A stretch of DNA of 64,000 bases from Setaria digitata (Eukaryota; Nematoda; Chromadorea; Rhabditida; Setariidae). The stretch is from the NCBI GenBank assembly GCA_003640385.1, contig RCAB01000169.1, positions 1 through 64,000 on the forward strand. Direction: 5' to 3'. Position numbers and translations under genes: made by a program. Positions 32,826-46,009 of this stretch are shown piece by piece (position 1 is the stretch's first letter; every line of letters starts with the position of its first letter). The notes beneath the pieces are model-generated. The model ran no database searches. It had not been told where the DNA came from and saw nothing but the letters and a program-made list of their open reading frames with translations.

Positions 32826-35800
32826 TTAAATCAAGTTCATTTTATTGGTCACAAATTTAGCAATTTCCATTTCCGGTTTCTTCGCTGCGTCACACCATCT
32901 CCGACCTTAACGTTACTATGCTCCGGATGTCACCGGCTTTCACTTCTCTTGTCTAGTCAGTCTGTCATATTCTCAGTTATGTTGAATAGATGACAGTGCA
33001 ATATTCCTCCCCTATATAAGCATGCCAGTATATTATAGGCGACAAATAAGATTACAGAATTCATTAAAATCTATTTGTGGTCTAAATTTATTGGTCCAGA
33101 ATAAGATGTCCAACAATATGAAATTTCTTTAAGTTGAAGGCCCAATCATTTTTCATTTTAATGAATATTCATTTATAAGTGATAGGAAATTGAATAGTAA
33201 AAGTTATGAATCTAAAAATTAAAAAATTAAAAAAAATAAAAATAGGATTCCGATTGTTGAAACAAATTTATTCAAACCAATTTTAATGAATGTTCAGCAT
33301 GTCCAATTTTTCGGTTTTGTCCATTTCCAAGCATTTATATTCCTCCCTAAATCTTAATGTATTCTTGTTAAATTTGTGTTAGTGAAGTTTCAAGCAAAAG
33401 GTAATTGAATAAACATTCGAATTTGCGGAAGAATTCAGTGCCTATTTAACAATTTCTTAAATACCTTGGATATTTCTTTTTTTTAAACTTTTTCTTTCCC
33501 TTCTGTAGCTCCGTCTTTAAAGTTTCTTCATTACACAAAATTTTTTTAAGAAAGAAATGGCCACTTTTTTCTGCCAAAAGTTATTTCTGTTCTTTCTTGT
33601 TTATTACAAATGCTAGCAGATCATTTTTTTCTTTTTTTCTCACTAAATTTCATTACATCGCCAATTTCTTTCTTCGAAATCACTTCTAGTGCTTTTCATT
33701 TGGGAATTTTAAAAAGATTTTTCTTTTACTTCAAATAATTTGATTAAAAAAAGTGACACGTGATGTGCATTCAGTTAGTGCTCATCTTAATCTCGTGAAG
33801 TTGACGAAACGTGAATGGATAAATAATAAAAATAGCATGACTTTTTCTTGTTGCAAATTCTAGTTTTTTTTCCAGAAAAAGTTTTTAAGCCAATCCCAGG
33901 TGGTACTTTTTATGATGACCATCTCTCAGCCCATCGTTTTTTACTTTCTTTCTCTTGTCCCATTAGAATTTATTTTAAAACCTATAAAGGATACTTTTAG
34001 TAATATTTGAGAGGCTTCGAGTCATAGCTTACAATTAACAGACTTTTTAAATTTTCATTTTAACAAGTCATTCCGCTTATTAGCTATTATTTCATGCCAT
34101 TTTATAAGTCAGTCATTTGTCTATTTCGATGGTTTTCAAACTCTCTTCTAATATTTTCTGCTGTCTCTTTCACCATTCTTCATCTATTCACAGTTGTTTC
34201 TCTAATTAACCATGAAAATGAGCCATTTTAATAATAAGAAATAAGTATGACGGTGAAGTGTGGTGCAATTGTCCGATAAGATGACGCTAGAAGTGACTGA
34301 TAAGAAATTTTACAAATGGAAACAACTTCGTTGAACAGCTGCCTTAATCTTTTTGTTCCCTTGTTAATTTTGATTTTCAGTCAGATGTTACTAAAAAGAA
34401 GGAATGCAAGATGTATCGCATGATGGAATTAGTTGTTGTGAAATTCCGATCGAAGTCTATGAGTTTTTAATCCGACGAACAATTTTTTTTTTTAATTTAA
34501 GCTAGCAATCTGTGACTGTGGCAGTGCTGTTAGGAAGGGAGGCTCGAAAATTGCTTGATATTTTAATTTGGAAATATTTTATTTTATAAATTCGTATGTG
34601 ATAGGAAGTTGTTCAGCAATTTGGTTTGGTAATTTTTCGTAAAAACGGTAACGTGGAAGTGAATGAGTTTTAAAATCCTTCGATGGTGGTTTCGTTTACA
34701 AATCTAAAAATAAAATTTTTGTTAGCAAATTTTGAACATAGTTGAGGTGTCAAAATTATTCAAACATTTAAAATTTTAAAAGCATTTAAAAAATTTTTCC
34801 CTCCTTTGATAGTGTTAAAATGCTCACATTATGTTGATATGAGTGAAGAATTTATTGCTGCCTGATAAATTACCTGTTAGACTTTTTTATCAAAGTTTGT
34901 CACTTTTATTTATATTGTTTAGTTCATCACAAGAGTACCATATTCCATACAATGAAAAGAATTGTCCTAACAATTTAAAGCAGCAGAATTTACGATCATT
35001 TCGATCCAAAAATCTTTTTAAGGATCCCTAATGGGAACTTATTCATCCTATCCCATCCCATCCATCACTAATCCTAAGTTTGGTCTTGCCTGGTCTCAAC
35101 AGATGGAATTAAAATGAATCCATATATACTTGCTCCCTTCACTATTTTCATTATTCGAAAGTTGATATTTATTAAAAAAAGAGAAGGATTGGAACAAAAC
35201 GATATTTACGAACGTAAATGTGACTGCAACAAATTGGTTGATTTTCGCAGGATGAAAATAGGAATTTTCAAAGTATTTTCATTTTTTAATCTTCAACTTA
35301 TCTTACGGCATTGATTTTGGAGTAAGTCCCATCGGGGTGTTTAACAAAAACCAATTCAACAAGTGAAATGCCAGCTGGAATTTTTGAAATTCTGTTTATA
35401 GTAATTTTCAAAAAGCTGTTTATAGTTGAAATGTGATAATAATAATGTGCACTGTGATACTAAATAACGCGATGAAGTTTGCGCTAAAGGAATGATAATG
35501 ATTGCACAAATCTTAAGAGTAATAGGGATCGTACTCTGAAAAAATGCTAATGCAGTCAGTTGATTACATTATCACTTTAGTCATTTGTTAGCATTGTTAA
35601 CCTGTAAATACCTCTGTGCTTATTGAGTAATGAACAATTTAGCATCCACTGCAAAAAACTTTTGCTCAACTTTTGTGAACACAACAATACTTCCCATTAT
35701 TTTTTCGTTTTTTTTTTGGGTTGGAATTAATTTTAAAATCCATTTCTTGCACTGAAAATTTCATGTGGTTTTAAAAATGCAAAAAAAAAGTCAGAAAATG

Positions 35801-36905
35801 ATTAAATAACATTTAAAAGGCATAAAAGAGAAGAATGAAACGAAAAATTACAAGGAAATAGTCACTGCATTCCGCAATTCCTCCCGAATATTACTTTTCT
35901 TGTTTCCTGTAAATCAAAAGAAATGATTACTCATGGTGTTATCAAAGAGTCCAACTTTAAATTTTAGCATATCTTTTGTTTTTTTCTTCGAGAAAGTTCT
36001 ATAGAAAATAATTCTTGAAGCAAATACAGTTGAGGCTTAAAAAATCACTCTACCGGCAGCCATAAAACTTCATCAGGTCGATTTTTGATTTTTTGCAATT
36101 TTTTCTTTATTTTGGAGATGGGTAGATATTAATTTTTAATTTCTGAAATGAGGAAGGAGAATTGACAAGCAGTAACTGAAAAAGCAGTATTTTATATCCT
36201 TTGATATTAAATTTTTTATTTATTTAGCCTACCTTCTTATATGTTGCTCAGATTATTAATATGTTCAGAAATGACACGAATTACGATTTTATCATATCAT
36301 AAAGCATTTCTTAACATCAACTTAAGGATAAATCTAACAGATATACGCTGCACTTTTTTTTATTTTATGGAAAAATGAAACCAGTGCTTCTGTATGGAGA
36401 AGTGGCAAAAGTCAATATCGATGTATTGAGAATATGATGAGAGATTTAAATTTTGATTACTTATTTTTCAACCAGATATTTTTAGCAATAACTTTCCATT
36501 AAAACTAAAATCAAGTAAAAAAATCAGTGGTTGCTGTTTCCCTATTTAATTGTCATTTTAGAGAAATCCTGAAGAAGTATATATCTAGAAGCAGATGGCT
36601 TGTAATAAAATGGAATGAAATATTCGAAATAAAACATATTGATAGAAGTTAAATGAAAGAGGATTTTCAGCCAAAAATGGAAATATACAAATGTAATAAT
36701 TAAAATGAGGAATTAGTCAGAAACGAAAATGGGTGAACTCAAAATATGGAAGTGGAATAAAAATTTGTAATAGGAACAATTTACTTTTAAAGTTTTTGTT
36801 CCATTATCAGCAAGAAGGAAAATATTTCTAAAAAAAAAGAAAGAAAACTCTCATTTCATTCTATTCGTTTTGTTTTTCATCAGCATATGAAAGGAGTCAA
36901 AAAGA

Positions 36906-39900
36906 ATGGATCATTTATTATTAACTATTGTCGTTATCTTACTATCGTTAAGCGGTAAGTGAACGATACAATGATGACTAATTAGCAAGGAATTAATGGA
37001 GCAATAACTGCCATGAAGAGTTGTTTAAATTTGCACCCTTCATTTGTTTTGCATAAATAATTGATCATTGATTATGTTATATTGTTGATCGCTTTTAATT
37101 CATTAAACTTTGTTTATTGATGATAAAATAGAGGATGAAAATAAAGTTGGTGAAAGATTATTTCGCTGTTTATTTATAGCGCAGTGAAAAGTCTTTTCAC
37201 AGTAAAGTAATAATTGATTTTACGTTGCCTGGAATATGAATCGCTTTTAATTCAGCTAACCATTGTGGGAATTCTTGGCTTCATATTAAGTGAGATTGTA
37301 GTTAGCCTCATTATTGTTTGAATCAATCTTATTCTCGATCGGCCGCTATGAATTATTGAAATGAATGAGTTTCCAGCAATATTTCTATGTCAAGGACATT
37401 AATTTTCTTGCAGTTTTAGCTCAAACTGGTGATATGATGTAATGTAATTTGATCTGTTCAGTCGAAAAATCTTTTCATTAATCGTTTTAACAATGCTTGA
37501 AAAATCATGCATCCAATGAGCACTCGTATGAATATCCAAATTATTATTTTTTCTTTTTATTTTAAATTCTGCTTTCCGTGAGTGTCCCTGGGGAAAGAAA
37601 ATCAGGAAATTCGAATAATTTCAAAACCAATTTTAGTTACGCAAAACAAATTCTTTACATATTTTGCATTTTTAATTATGGAAACTAGTCAGGAATGTTG
37701 ATAGAGATTAGGAACTTTTCAAAGTAACATTTCAAGCATGAAATTTTCTTTTTGATGAACTTTTTAATTCCCTTTTCGATAAGTTTTGAAGGAAGATGAA
37801 TCAGCTATTGGATTTCATAATTATATAGTAGAAAAAGCCACTGCCGATAAGAAATAACTGAGAGGTTCGGAATCCAATTGATAATCAGTGTGTTTCCATG
37901 CAATATATGCTTTTACTGATATACATTAGTAATTAATGATAGGCAGTATTCAGCAATAATTAACAGGACATAGTTTCATTTTATATTTTCGGGGCGGAAT
38001 ATTTTTTGTTTCCCTTTCTGGTAAAGAATTAACTAACTATAAGAGTAGCAAAACATTTTTACAAGGAATCGAAAAAGAAAGGACTTATTGGTGTCGTTAT
38101 AAAATATTAATTAAATGGCAGTAGTGTGCCGGAAATGCTAGCAAATCAGAATTGATTACAACTGATGGAATGTGATACAATTTGATTTCATTCCAGCTTG
38201 AATAAATTTAAAGTTTCGATTCCATTTCAAATTCAGAATTTAATCCCATTAAATAGTATTACTTGCAAATAAAGTTTAAATAACAACTGTTGATTGTTCG
38301 AAGTACAGAAATGACGTTGAAAAAATTAACGACTATTTCCGACATACAAAAAAGATGATGAAAATCCGTCATTTTTTTCTTTTTTTTATTCGTTCCTCAA
38401 ATTTACCAATGAAATTTCAGTTTTCTTTTTATTGTTTTCCAATTATATATTTGATCTCAAGAATTGATTTTCAGTTATATATTTATTTTAAAACTGCTCG
38501 CTATTTTTTCAAAAAGGAGTTGAAAATTATTTAGAGCATAGGCAAACAAATGTTCAACAGCTGGAATGGCTTTGCTTTACTTTTTTCACTGCTTTGCTCA
38601 GAGCAAAATAAAAAATGAGTTCGAACAAAGGAAATGGATATCGAATACGAGAAAAAGCAAAAAAGTGTTAAATTTTGTTTTAATTAAGTTTTGACAGTAC
38701 CAAATATGGGGTCCAATTTTACTTGCTATTTTTATTCTTTTGTTTAGATAAAAAATTCATTCCTCTCATTTTATACTGCAAGAATTTTTGAAAAGTTCTG
38801 CTTCTTTTTTCAGTGTAAATAATAGGACTTGGGGATTATAACCCAGTTCAAGATAATAAAGTCGAAAAGATTTCTTCGTTTTATTACTTCGGACTACGAT
38901 CATAATTCCTATATCTTGTAACAGAAGGAGAAAGCAATAAACCTACTTTTCAGACTTCTTACTCATAGAGAATTGATTACTTTTCTAGCAATAATTGAAA
39001 ATTAAATTTATTATCACTACTATTGAGCGGTATTGTAGATTATGACGCAAGGCTCCATTATTTTTTTCATTTATCCTGACCATGAGATCGAATGGAAAAA
39101 GGAATATGTATATAATTATCGAAAAGCATTTGGGTTAAATCAATTTGTTTTAAGTTTTAAATGAAACACTCTTTAACTTTATTAGATATGCTATCTTACT
39201 GATGTTTTGAGAGTCAAGCTGAAATTGTCTTGAATTAATATGATAACGATACTAATGGATAGCTAAAGATGTTCAGGGTTATCAAATGATATAAAATTTT
39301 TGATATTAATGCAATTAATGAACAGCACTTGAAAGGACTATCAGATAAACTCGAAGCAGTCAAGTTGGATTCATTTTATGCCATATCATAGGAAATCATT
39401 ACAGTAATACCCACAACAATTCATCAGAACAAATTTGCTACGGTAAGGCTTATCGTAACGATTTACTGTAATTTCTTCAAGTCATAACATAAGCAACAAA
39501 ATAAAAATAGATGGATAAATTTTAGTTTATCAAGGTACCCTACCCACCTTCACTAATAAGTTGGTCGATTCTATATTGCTATTAGCTAGCTAAATTAACA
39601 GTCTTTTTTTTTATTAATTTTAATAATCATTTAGTTCGAGGGATGTGTAATTTTTTAATCTTATTACTAAAAAATTGGTGTGAATAACAAGCAGTCTTTT
39701 ATTCTAACTTACCAATATAGCGCAGAGTTTGTCTTTCCAAATATCGTATCATTTAATTTGAAATTGATTTGTCAACTCTACACTCGAAGACACACATAAG
39801 TTTGCACTCATCAAAACACTTAACATTCTTAAGTAATCCAATTTTGTAGACAGTAATGTAACCAATCATTTTACTTAAACTTATCCATAGAGGACATATA

Positions 39901-41724
39901 ATTTCCTCTAAAGTTTATGATGTAATGAATCCAATAGAAATAATTTATCTGTTCGAATGGAAAACTAATCATGATTGAACATTAAACTTAAAGTTGGCCC
40001 ACCATTCTCACTTATTCTATTCTCGAATTCTAACTTTTCTTGATACTCCGCCGTTTCCATCTTTCGTCTGATTTTCCGAACCGTTCTTCCCCTATTTTAT
40101 CAATTTTAATTATATAACCTTTTTTCTACACATATAAACTGCTTCTTTGCTTTCGTAAAAATATTTATACTGAATAAATAAATCTTTTGCTTAGTTTGTT
40201 ATTTTTTCTGAATCGCTTCCTTTTTCTTTATTTAATTAACTTATGCAATCTCAATTGAAAAAAAAGAACTTAAGAAAAATGTAGTGCATAAATTTAATGG
40301 CCTGAAATTAATAATTGTTTTTATATATGTCTGGTTAATTTAGAATTTCCTAACCGCTACTTGCTTAATCGGACATATCCCCCGATATTCCCGGTGTTTC
40401 TCATGCTTTATTTCAGTAATTTGGTGTTAGAAATTTTTTAATTAACAATGCAAAGATGTACTTAACAAATGGTTCTTTCTAAAATTCATTTTTCCTTCAA
40501 AATTTCCAATTTTTTTTGCGTTCCTGAGATGTGATATATTACAAAACATTTATAGTGTCATTTTCTTTTCATTCCGTTTTTTCTGTCTTGATAACTTGAA
40601 AGAAGAAAAGCGGATAGCAGAAGGGGACTGGGAAACTGAAACTAATCGAGAAGCAGAACAGGTAAAAATGGTTTGGAAACTTTCCCTTTAACAATTAATT
40701 ATTAGATGAAACTGATTAGAATGTGATGAAGTTGCATGAGCTCGAACAGGACTTAAATTACTCCTCTGTTCTGTTTCACTATAATTTTTTAACAGTTCTT
40801 AATTACTATTAACAAAAATCAGTTCAAAGTGTGTGATGAGCACATAATAAGCTGTGGGAAGTATTCAATTCGGAAAATTTCCTCCCGCCGTCTTGTTTTT
40901 AGTGATTAGAAAACCTAGCATCAATCCGGAAAGTCGGAATTGTCTATCCGTAAAATACTGGATGAATCGATGAATCTGAAAGACATCAAAAAGTAACTTG
41001 TTTACTCAGCGATGGCTTTCTTTTTCATCATTTTGACATTATTTGAATTGAAGTGAATTGATTGGGACGGAAAGTTAAGGATGACATGGAGAAGACTGCA
41101 ATCGATAGAAATACAATTTATTTTGCAGAAAAAAAAGAAATAAATTAAATTATATAGCGCACCATTTACACACACTCTCTGTCACCCTCTTTCTTCGTTT
41201 CATTTGTTTCATTTTTAATACCGTCAGAAGTAAAAGAAAAACACGATGACGACAACGATAAATCACTCCATGAGCCCTAATTCTTTGCCCTGTTGTTAGG
41301 CTTAGGTTTAGGCTTATATCATGTATTTCCTCCCGAAAACCGGATTTTGCAGCCGGGTTTATCCTTCCTTCCGGTAAGTTTCTCAAACCGAATTTGTTAT
41401 CACGTTGGTGGGATTCTATAACCGGATTTGTTGTCATTTTGCTTGACTCTTGATTTTTTATTGCTGACATTTATGGTCTTTTCACTACAGACGGATTTCT
41501 CCCTGAACTTCTTGATCGCTGGTCTTCGGTTACTTCCTGCGACGTATTCAAATTCATTTTTCCAAGCGGAATACATTTCCGTTCGTTCAATTATTAGGAC
41601 GATATTTGAGGAAGATAGAAGTTTCATCTCTAGAATTTCATATTTTTTAGCTTTTTTTGTCACTTATTTAACTTTTTTTTATTGCATTTTATTACCTATT
41701 TCTAGGAAAACTAAAACAATATGA
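36906..41724 (+). CDS. Putative secreted or membrane protein gene (speculative three-exon model)
   Basis: The best part is exon 1, 36906-36954: an ATG in good context opens MDHLLLTIVVILLSLS, a typical signal-peptide core, and ends one base into a codon at a perfect G|GTAAGT donor. A phase-compatible segment lies at 40603-40661 (EEKRIAEGDWETETNREAEQ, then CAG|GTAAAA). A third at 41491-41724 follows a TCTTTTCACTACAG acceptor in the right phase and ends at TGA; it contains a hydrophobic stretch near its end (YFLAFFVTYLTFFYCILLP). Joined, these give a protein of about 113 residues with a signal peptide and a possible C-terminal membrane segment. The 40603 acceptor is weak, the first intron is 3.6 kb, and the third segment is open on the opposite strand too. 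Only exon 1 deserves moderate trust; the rest is inference. No family is recognised. Confidence 0.3.
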
Positions 41725-42031
41725 TTCGCGAAGACGGCTGTATCTGCTCAGATCTCATATCGAATTTTCCTCAGCCCTTTGCTAATCACCGCAGTTTAAT
41801 TCCCAGTTAACAGATTTACTTCCTGACTTGATTTTGATTAAATTAATTAGAAATAAATGCTTTTAACTGGCAAAAAAGATTTCGTTCCTAGATTGCAACT
41901 TCTAAAATTGACTAAAAGTCAAAAGCCAAGAAAAAACTCATTTTTTCGATTTTTCATTTTCTCAACGACCAATTTGCAGTGTCCCTCCCAGTATTATCGA
42001 TAAGACGACTAATTTGTAGTAAACGACTGAC

Positions 42032-42193
42032 ATGAATACTCGCAGTTCTCCTTCAGTCTTAACTTTGCCTAAGAAGAATATGACAGCTTTTAGCGATCAC
42101 TGCGATGATATTAGACAACTAATCAATCATTTATATTTATTTGTCTTAATGGCTAAAACGAAGAATCCTTCCAGACTGTTTGGAAAATTAAAA
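42032..42193 (+). CDS. Orphan ATG exon candidate, 54 codons
   Basis: An ATG frame of 54 codons (MNTRSSPSVLTLPKKNMTAF...) ends in phase 0 at a GTTAGT donor. If unspliced the frame continues 23 more codons to a TAG at 42265. It could be an alternative first exon of a downstream gene, but no partner in the right phase was identified. No domain is recognised. Confidence 0.25.
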
Positions 42194-42639
42194 GTTAGTA
42201 CGCCTACGCATCGTTTCTTACCTTGTATTGGTGCTGTTAATATAGCTGTTAGCTTCATAAAATAGGCTGTTGTTATGATAAGTGAAATTATGAAAGGAAA
42301 ATATAAGTTGACTTTTTTCCATTAAATAAGCAAATTTCTCCAATTTTATTCCCTATTTTTGGCTTTTTTTTTTGAAAAATTTTCTTCTTTGTTAGACTCA
42401 TTTTGTGATAATAGGATATTAAATACGCCTGAAGAATTGAAATTATTTCCGACAAGATTATCGAAAATTCGCATTTATTTTTATTTCTTTTCCCATTTTT
42501 ATCTTTTCAACTAGCAAATTGGGCCTAAAATTTTTGCCACTACTTTAGTCATACTTAATCAAAATGCTCCGACACACGTGTTAATAATATTCATATATGC
42601 GCATAACAGATTTTCAGTCAAATACCGAAAAGTGTTGAT

Positions 42640-42741
42640 TGTTGATAGCAATATATATATATATATATATATTGCTATCAACAAATATATATATTATAAA
42701 TATATATATATATAATCTTATATTATATATAATATAAGATT
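42640..42741. repeat. Two adjacent perfect palindromes
   Basis: Bases 42640-42683 form a perfect 44-base palindrome whose arms begin TGTTGATAGCAA and meet in an (AT)n centre. Bases 42714-42741 form a second perfect palindrome of 28 bases with arms AATCTTATATTAT. Between them is ATAT-rich sequence. Each can extrude as a hairpin or cruciform. Confidence 0.92.
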
Positions 42742-42875
42742 AAATTTAAGAGTAGAAAACAATATATACATAATTTCCGAAATTATTATATATAATTTCT
42801 GTCATTAATTGCTATTAACAATTATTTATTACTCGTCATCATTATTATTTGATTAAATTTAAGAGTAGAAAGCAA
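42738..42875. repeat. Direct repeat pair of about 25 bases
   Basis: The word GATTAAATTTAAGAGTAGAA followed by A(A/G)CAA occurs at 42738-42762 and 42851-42875 with a single mismatch, 113 bases apart. The left copy overlaps the end of the second palindrome. Confidence 0.9.
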
Positions 42876-44496
42876 ATAATTTCTATTTTTCTCTCGTAAA
42901 AAATAAAACTGTAGCGATTCTTGCAAACAAAACGAATTAGAATACGTTCCTTCCGCTTCTCGTTTCTTATCTTTTATATGTCATTATTTATCTCTATTAA
43001 CAATTGTATCCTTGTCTCAGATCGAACTTCTGCTTAACTTCTATCCTTTTCCCTCAATCGGTTCCATAATTGAAACCGATTTCATATCTTTCAGAATTTG
43101 AAATTATGTTTTCATCTTCCTATGAATCATTCTCTCTTTTCGCCTTCCTTTTTTTAAAAATTATCTTAAATTTGGTGCATATTTTGAATTCAAAAACTAC
43201 ACTCTTTCATCATTTAAGCCTGAACTAAGCTTGGGGTAAACGATGTGCAAAAATTTCCTTCCCTTATCTATCCCTTTCTTTTATTTTCTTTTAGCTAAAG
43301 CACAGCAAATGTTCCAAAGCTAATTTCCTTTAATGCTATTTGTCATTTCTTATTTGGCCGATATTTGTCTGGCAAAAATGGCAATTCATTAATTTATAAA
43401 AAAAATTTTATATATAATAAAAAAAGAAAAGCAAATTAAAGCAGTTGAAATCTTTAAGGACAAAAAAAAAAAAACAAAAAAAACAAAACTCTTTTAATAA
43501 GTATAGTGGAATTTGTTTTACATTTGTCATCATCCCGTACCTAAAAATTCAGTCCCTAATTTTATTCCATCTGCATTTATCCTCGATAGAACATTCAAAT
43601 ATCATCAGTCTAGCAGACAGGTAAGATTTGATATTTGAATTAAAGGGGTTACCAGAAGCTTATGAATATAAGATTAAGTTAAAATACATAAGCTTAGCAT
43701 TTGTAAGTTTTAGCAGTATTATTAGTATTTTAACAAAGCATGCAAAAGTTAATGTGGAAATTAAAATTGGTTCAGTGTGATTGAAGTTTATCAGGCATCG
43801 ATAGATTTTTCAGAATAAATAAAGGCGAGGATATAAATAATTCAGATATGCTCATTTATTAGAGTTAAATTAACGATCGAGGGCACATTTTCGAGAATAT
43901 TTTATTCTTTCAGTATAAAGATTTCCTTTCAATTATAAAATTTTTGCTTTCCGTCCTATTTTACTTGAACTTTACCCATTTCTTCCTATTTTTCATCTGT
44001 CATTGTTAAATTGAAATTAAATTATATCCATCTTCCTTTTCTGCTGAATTTTCTTCACTTCTGAAACAATGTTTTTTTTTTTTTTGAAACTTATTTTTTA
44101 ATAATCTACGTGAGAAAGTCCTTCATCGTTAAATAAATCCTTCATTAAAATATGCAGCAAAAATAACATTCTACTTTGTATCGTCTCATGTATGCGGTTG
44201 CTATCATTATTTGATTAAGTATTCTAGTACTATTAGGTTTTAATTTCAGTTTAAACTGGGAATTACGTGGCATAGATATTTCAAAACATTTGGTAATGCA
44301 GCAGAAGAATTTCAGTGTAGCGTAACTCATGGAGGCATATAATTTTAATAGTTTAAATTAATTTAATATAATTCTTTGGGTGCTTCACACATTTCGTATA
44401 TATGATCGACAGAAAGGTTCATCGTTTATTTATAAAAAACTCAACATTTATTGGTGGATAAATACTTATGTTAAGATTCAAATTTTGTTATTTCGA

Positions 44497-46009
44497 ATGG
44501 AACAAAATGATCAAGACCACATATCCTTATCATCGTTAACATCCCGAAATGATAAGCAGCTGAAGCCGTCCAATCACAATCTATTCACGGACCAAGCAAA
44601 TCTTTCTGGCAGTTTCATTTCGAAGAATACATTACGACCATTCAATTCACCTTCCGTTGTACTCAGTGAATTCGATCCTTCTGAGTGTAAGTTAAAAATA
44701 AATGCATTAACTAAATGAAGGCGAAACAATTAACTAATTGTTTGGAATTAAAACAATATTTAAAGCATTGCAATACTGGCTTCGTTCAGTTGACCTTCCA
44801 ATCTGTTTAATAATTATTATTACATTTTTACTAAAACCATATCGTGAAATTTCCCAAAAAAACCTTTGTATAGCTGGTAAAAAATTTAAAACTAGATTGT
44901 GTCCTTTTCATAGTTTAAGTAAATAAATTGACGCATAGAAAAGTCGCTAAAACTATTTCTTTATTCAAATTTTCATCCAAAAAAAAGAAATGTTGAAAAT
45001 TTCGAAATTTCTCACAGAGATTAAGTTTTCAGCAGATCCAAATATCAAAGGTCGACCATTATCATCTTCTTTATCCAGAATTTCACCTTCACCATGTTCT
45101 TTCCATCGAAGGCTAGCCTTTTCTTTGTTACAAGAATTTTTTTTAAATGTCTTACGTACGCTAAATGTTGCATACTAATTACCATAGCATTTGTTACTAA
45201 TTATCCGCTTATACTAATTACTTCGCTAATTAGTTAATATCATCTCTTCAAAAGAGAAAAAAGAAATTATGTTGTTGCCACACATTACAGGTTTATATGA
45301 AAACTTAATATAATTAAGAAAGAATAGATATTTGCAATGAAATTTTAACAGCTAAGTTGATTTGATTTACTTTAAGCAAATTGATGAAGATAAGACTCGA
45401 GATAATTTTATTACGTCCCAGCACTACTAAGCACAGCTGGGAATGTTTATTCTATTTTCAGTTGATTCTTTGATCGTTTTAAATTACAACTACATTTAAC
45501 ACCATATCATATTACTTATGATGGAGAAATTTAAAAAATGAAAGGAAAGACTTTCTCCAATAAAATTACAAAGATTATTTGGAAAATGATACTGATTGGA
45601 AAGTTAATCTATGATCACATCAATACTTTAAAGTGTTTTGCAGCACTGAGATGTTGCTTGGAAACAGTATAAAATGACATCTGTTTATTTTATTAAAATT
45701 TCAATTCAATTTCACGCATACAAGCAGCTTTTTTCAAATTTTCTACTTGATATTGCTGTTCCGAATTGATTAACATCTGATATTAAATGCAAATTACTTC
45801 TATCACATAGTTTCGTTCTTTCTCTACCAATTAAACGTTTTATGATAACGCTATCATTAATTCCAGACAAAAATCCTCCTGACAATACAAAAGTTTTACA
45901 TTCTGTTGTTGGTTCTGTTCAGATTTTTGCTAACACAGTAGCACTAACAACAAAGCAAGCATTTAAATATAACTACAACGTAACTATAGTATTAATGGAT
46001 CATCATTAG
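44497..46009 (+). CDS. Putative small gene, or alternative 5' exons of the SK channel gene
   Basis: Exon-like pieces are phase-compatible. Piece A, 44497-44686, opens at ATG with MEQNDQDHISLSSLTSRN, is Ser/Asn-rich, and leaves one base before a GTAAGT donor. Piece B starts at 45033 after TTTTCAG and reads DPNIKGRPLSSSLSRISPSP. Piece C, 45867-46009, follows TTAATTCCAG, needs one incoming base, reads KNPPDNTKVLHSVVGSVQ and on to a TAG stop. A+C directly gives 110 residues; several donors in B keep the frame as well. Alternatively B could end at 45126 (phase 2) and join the channel exon at 52447, making A and B a long cytoplasmic N-terminus of the SK channel, which in animals is often Ser-rich and alternatively started. 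No domain is recognised and I cannot choose between the two readings. Confidence 0.35.

Larger units (their letters stand above)
28261..36905. other. Long T-rich stretch without a recognised gene
   Basis: The plus strand is rich in T homopolymers, as often seen in introns or 3' regions of plus-strand genes. Two exon-like islands stand out (29653-29754 and 30710-30813, listed separately) and a tandem repeat lies at about 32.67 kb. A less AT-rich patch at 32.87-33.05 kb is also present. No protein family was recognised on either strand. Confidence 0.5.
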
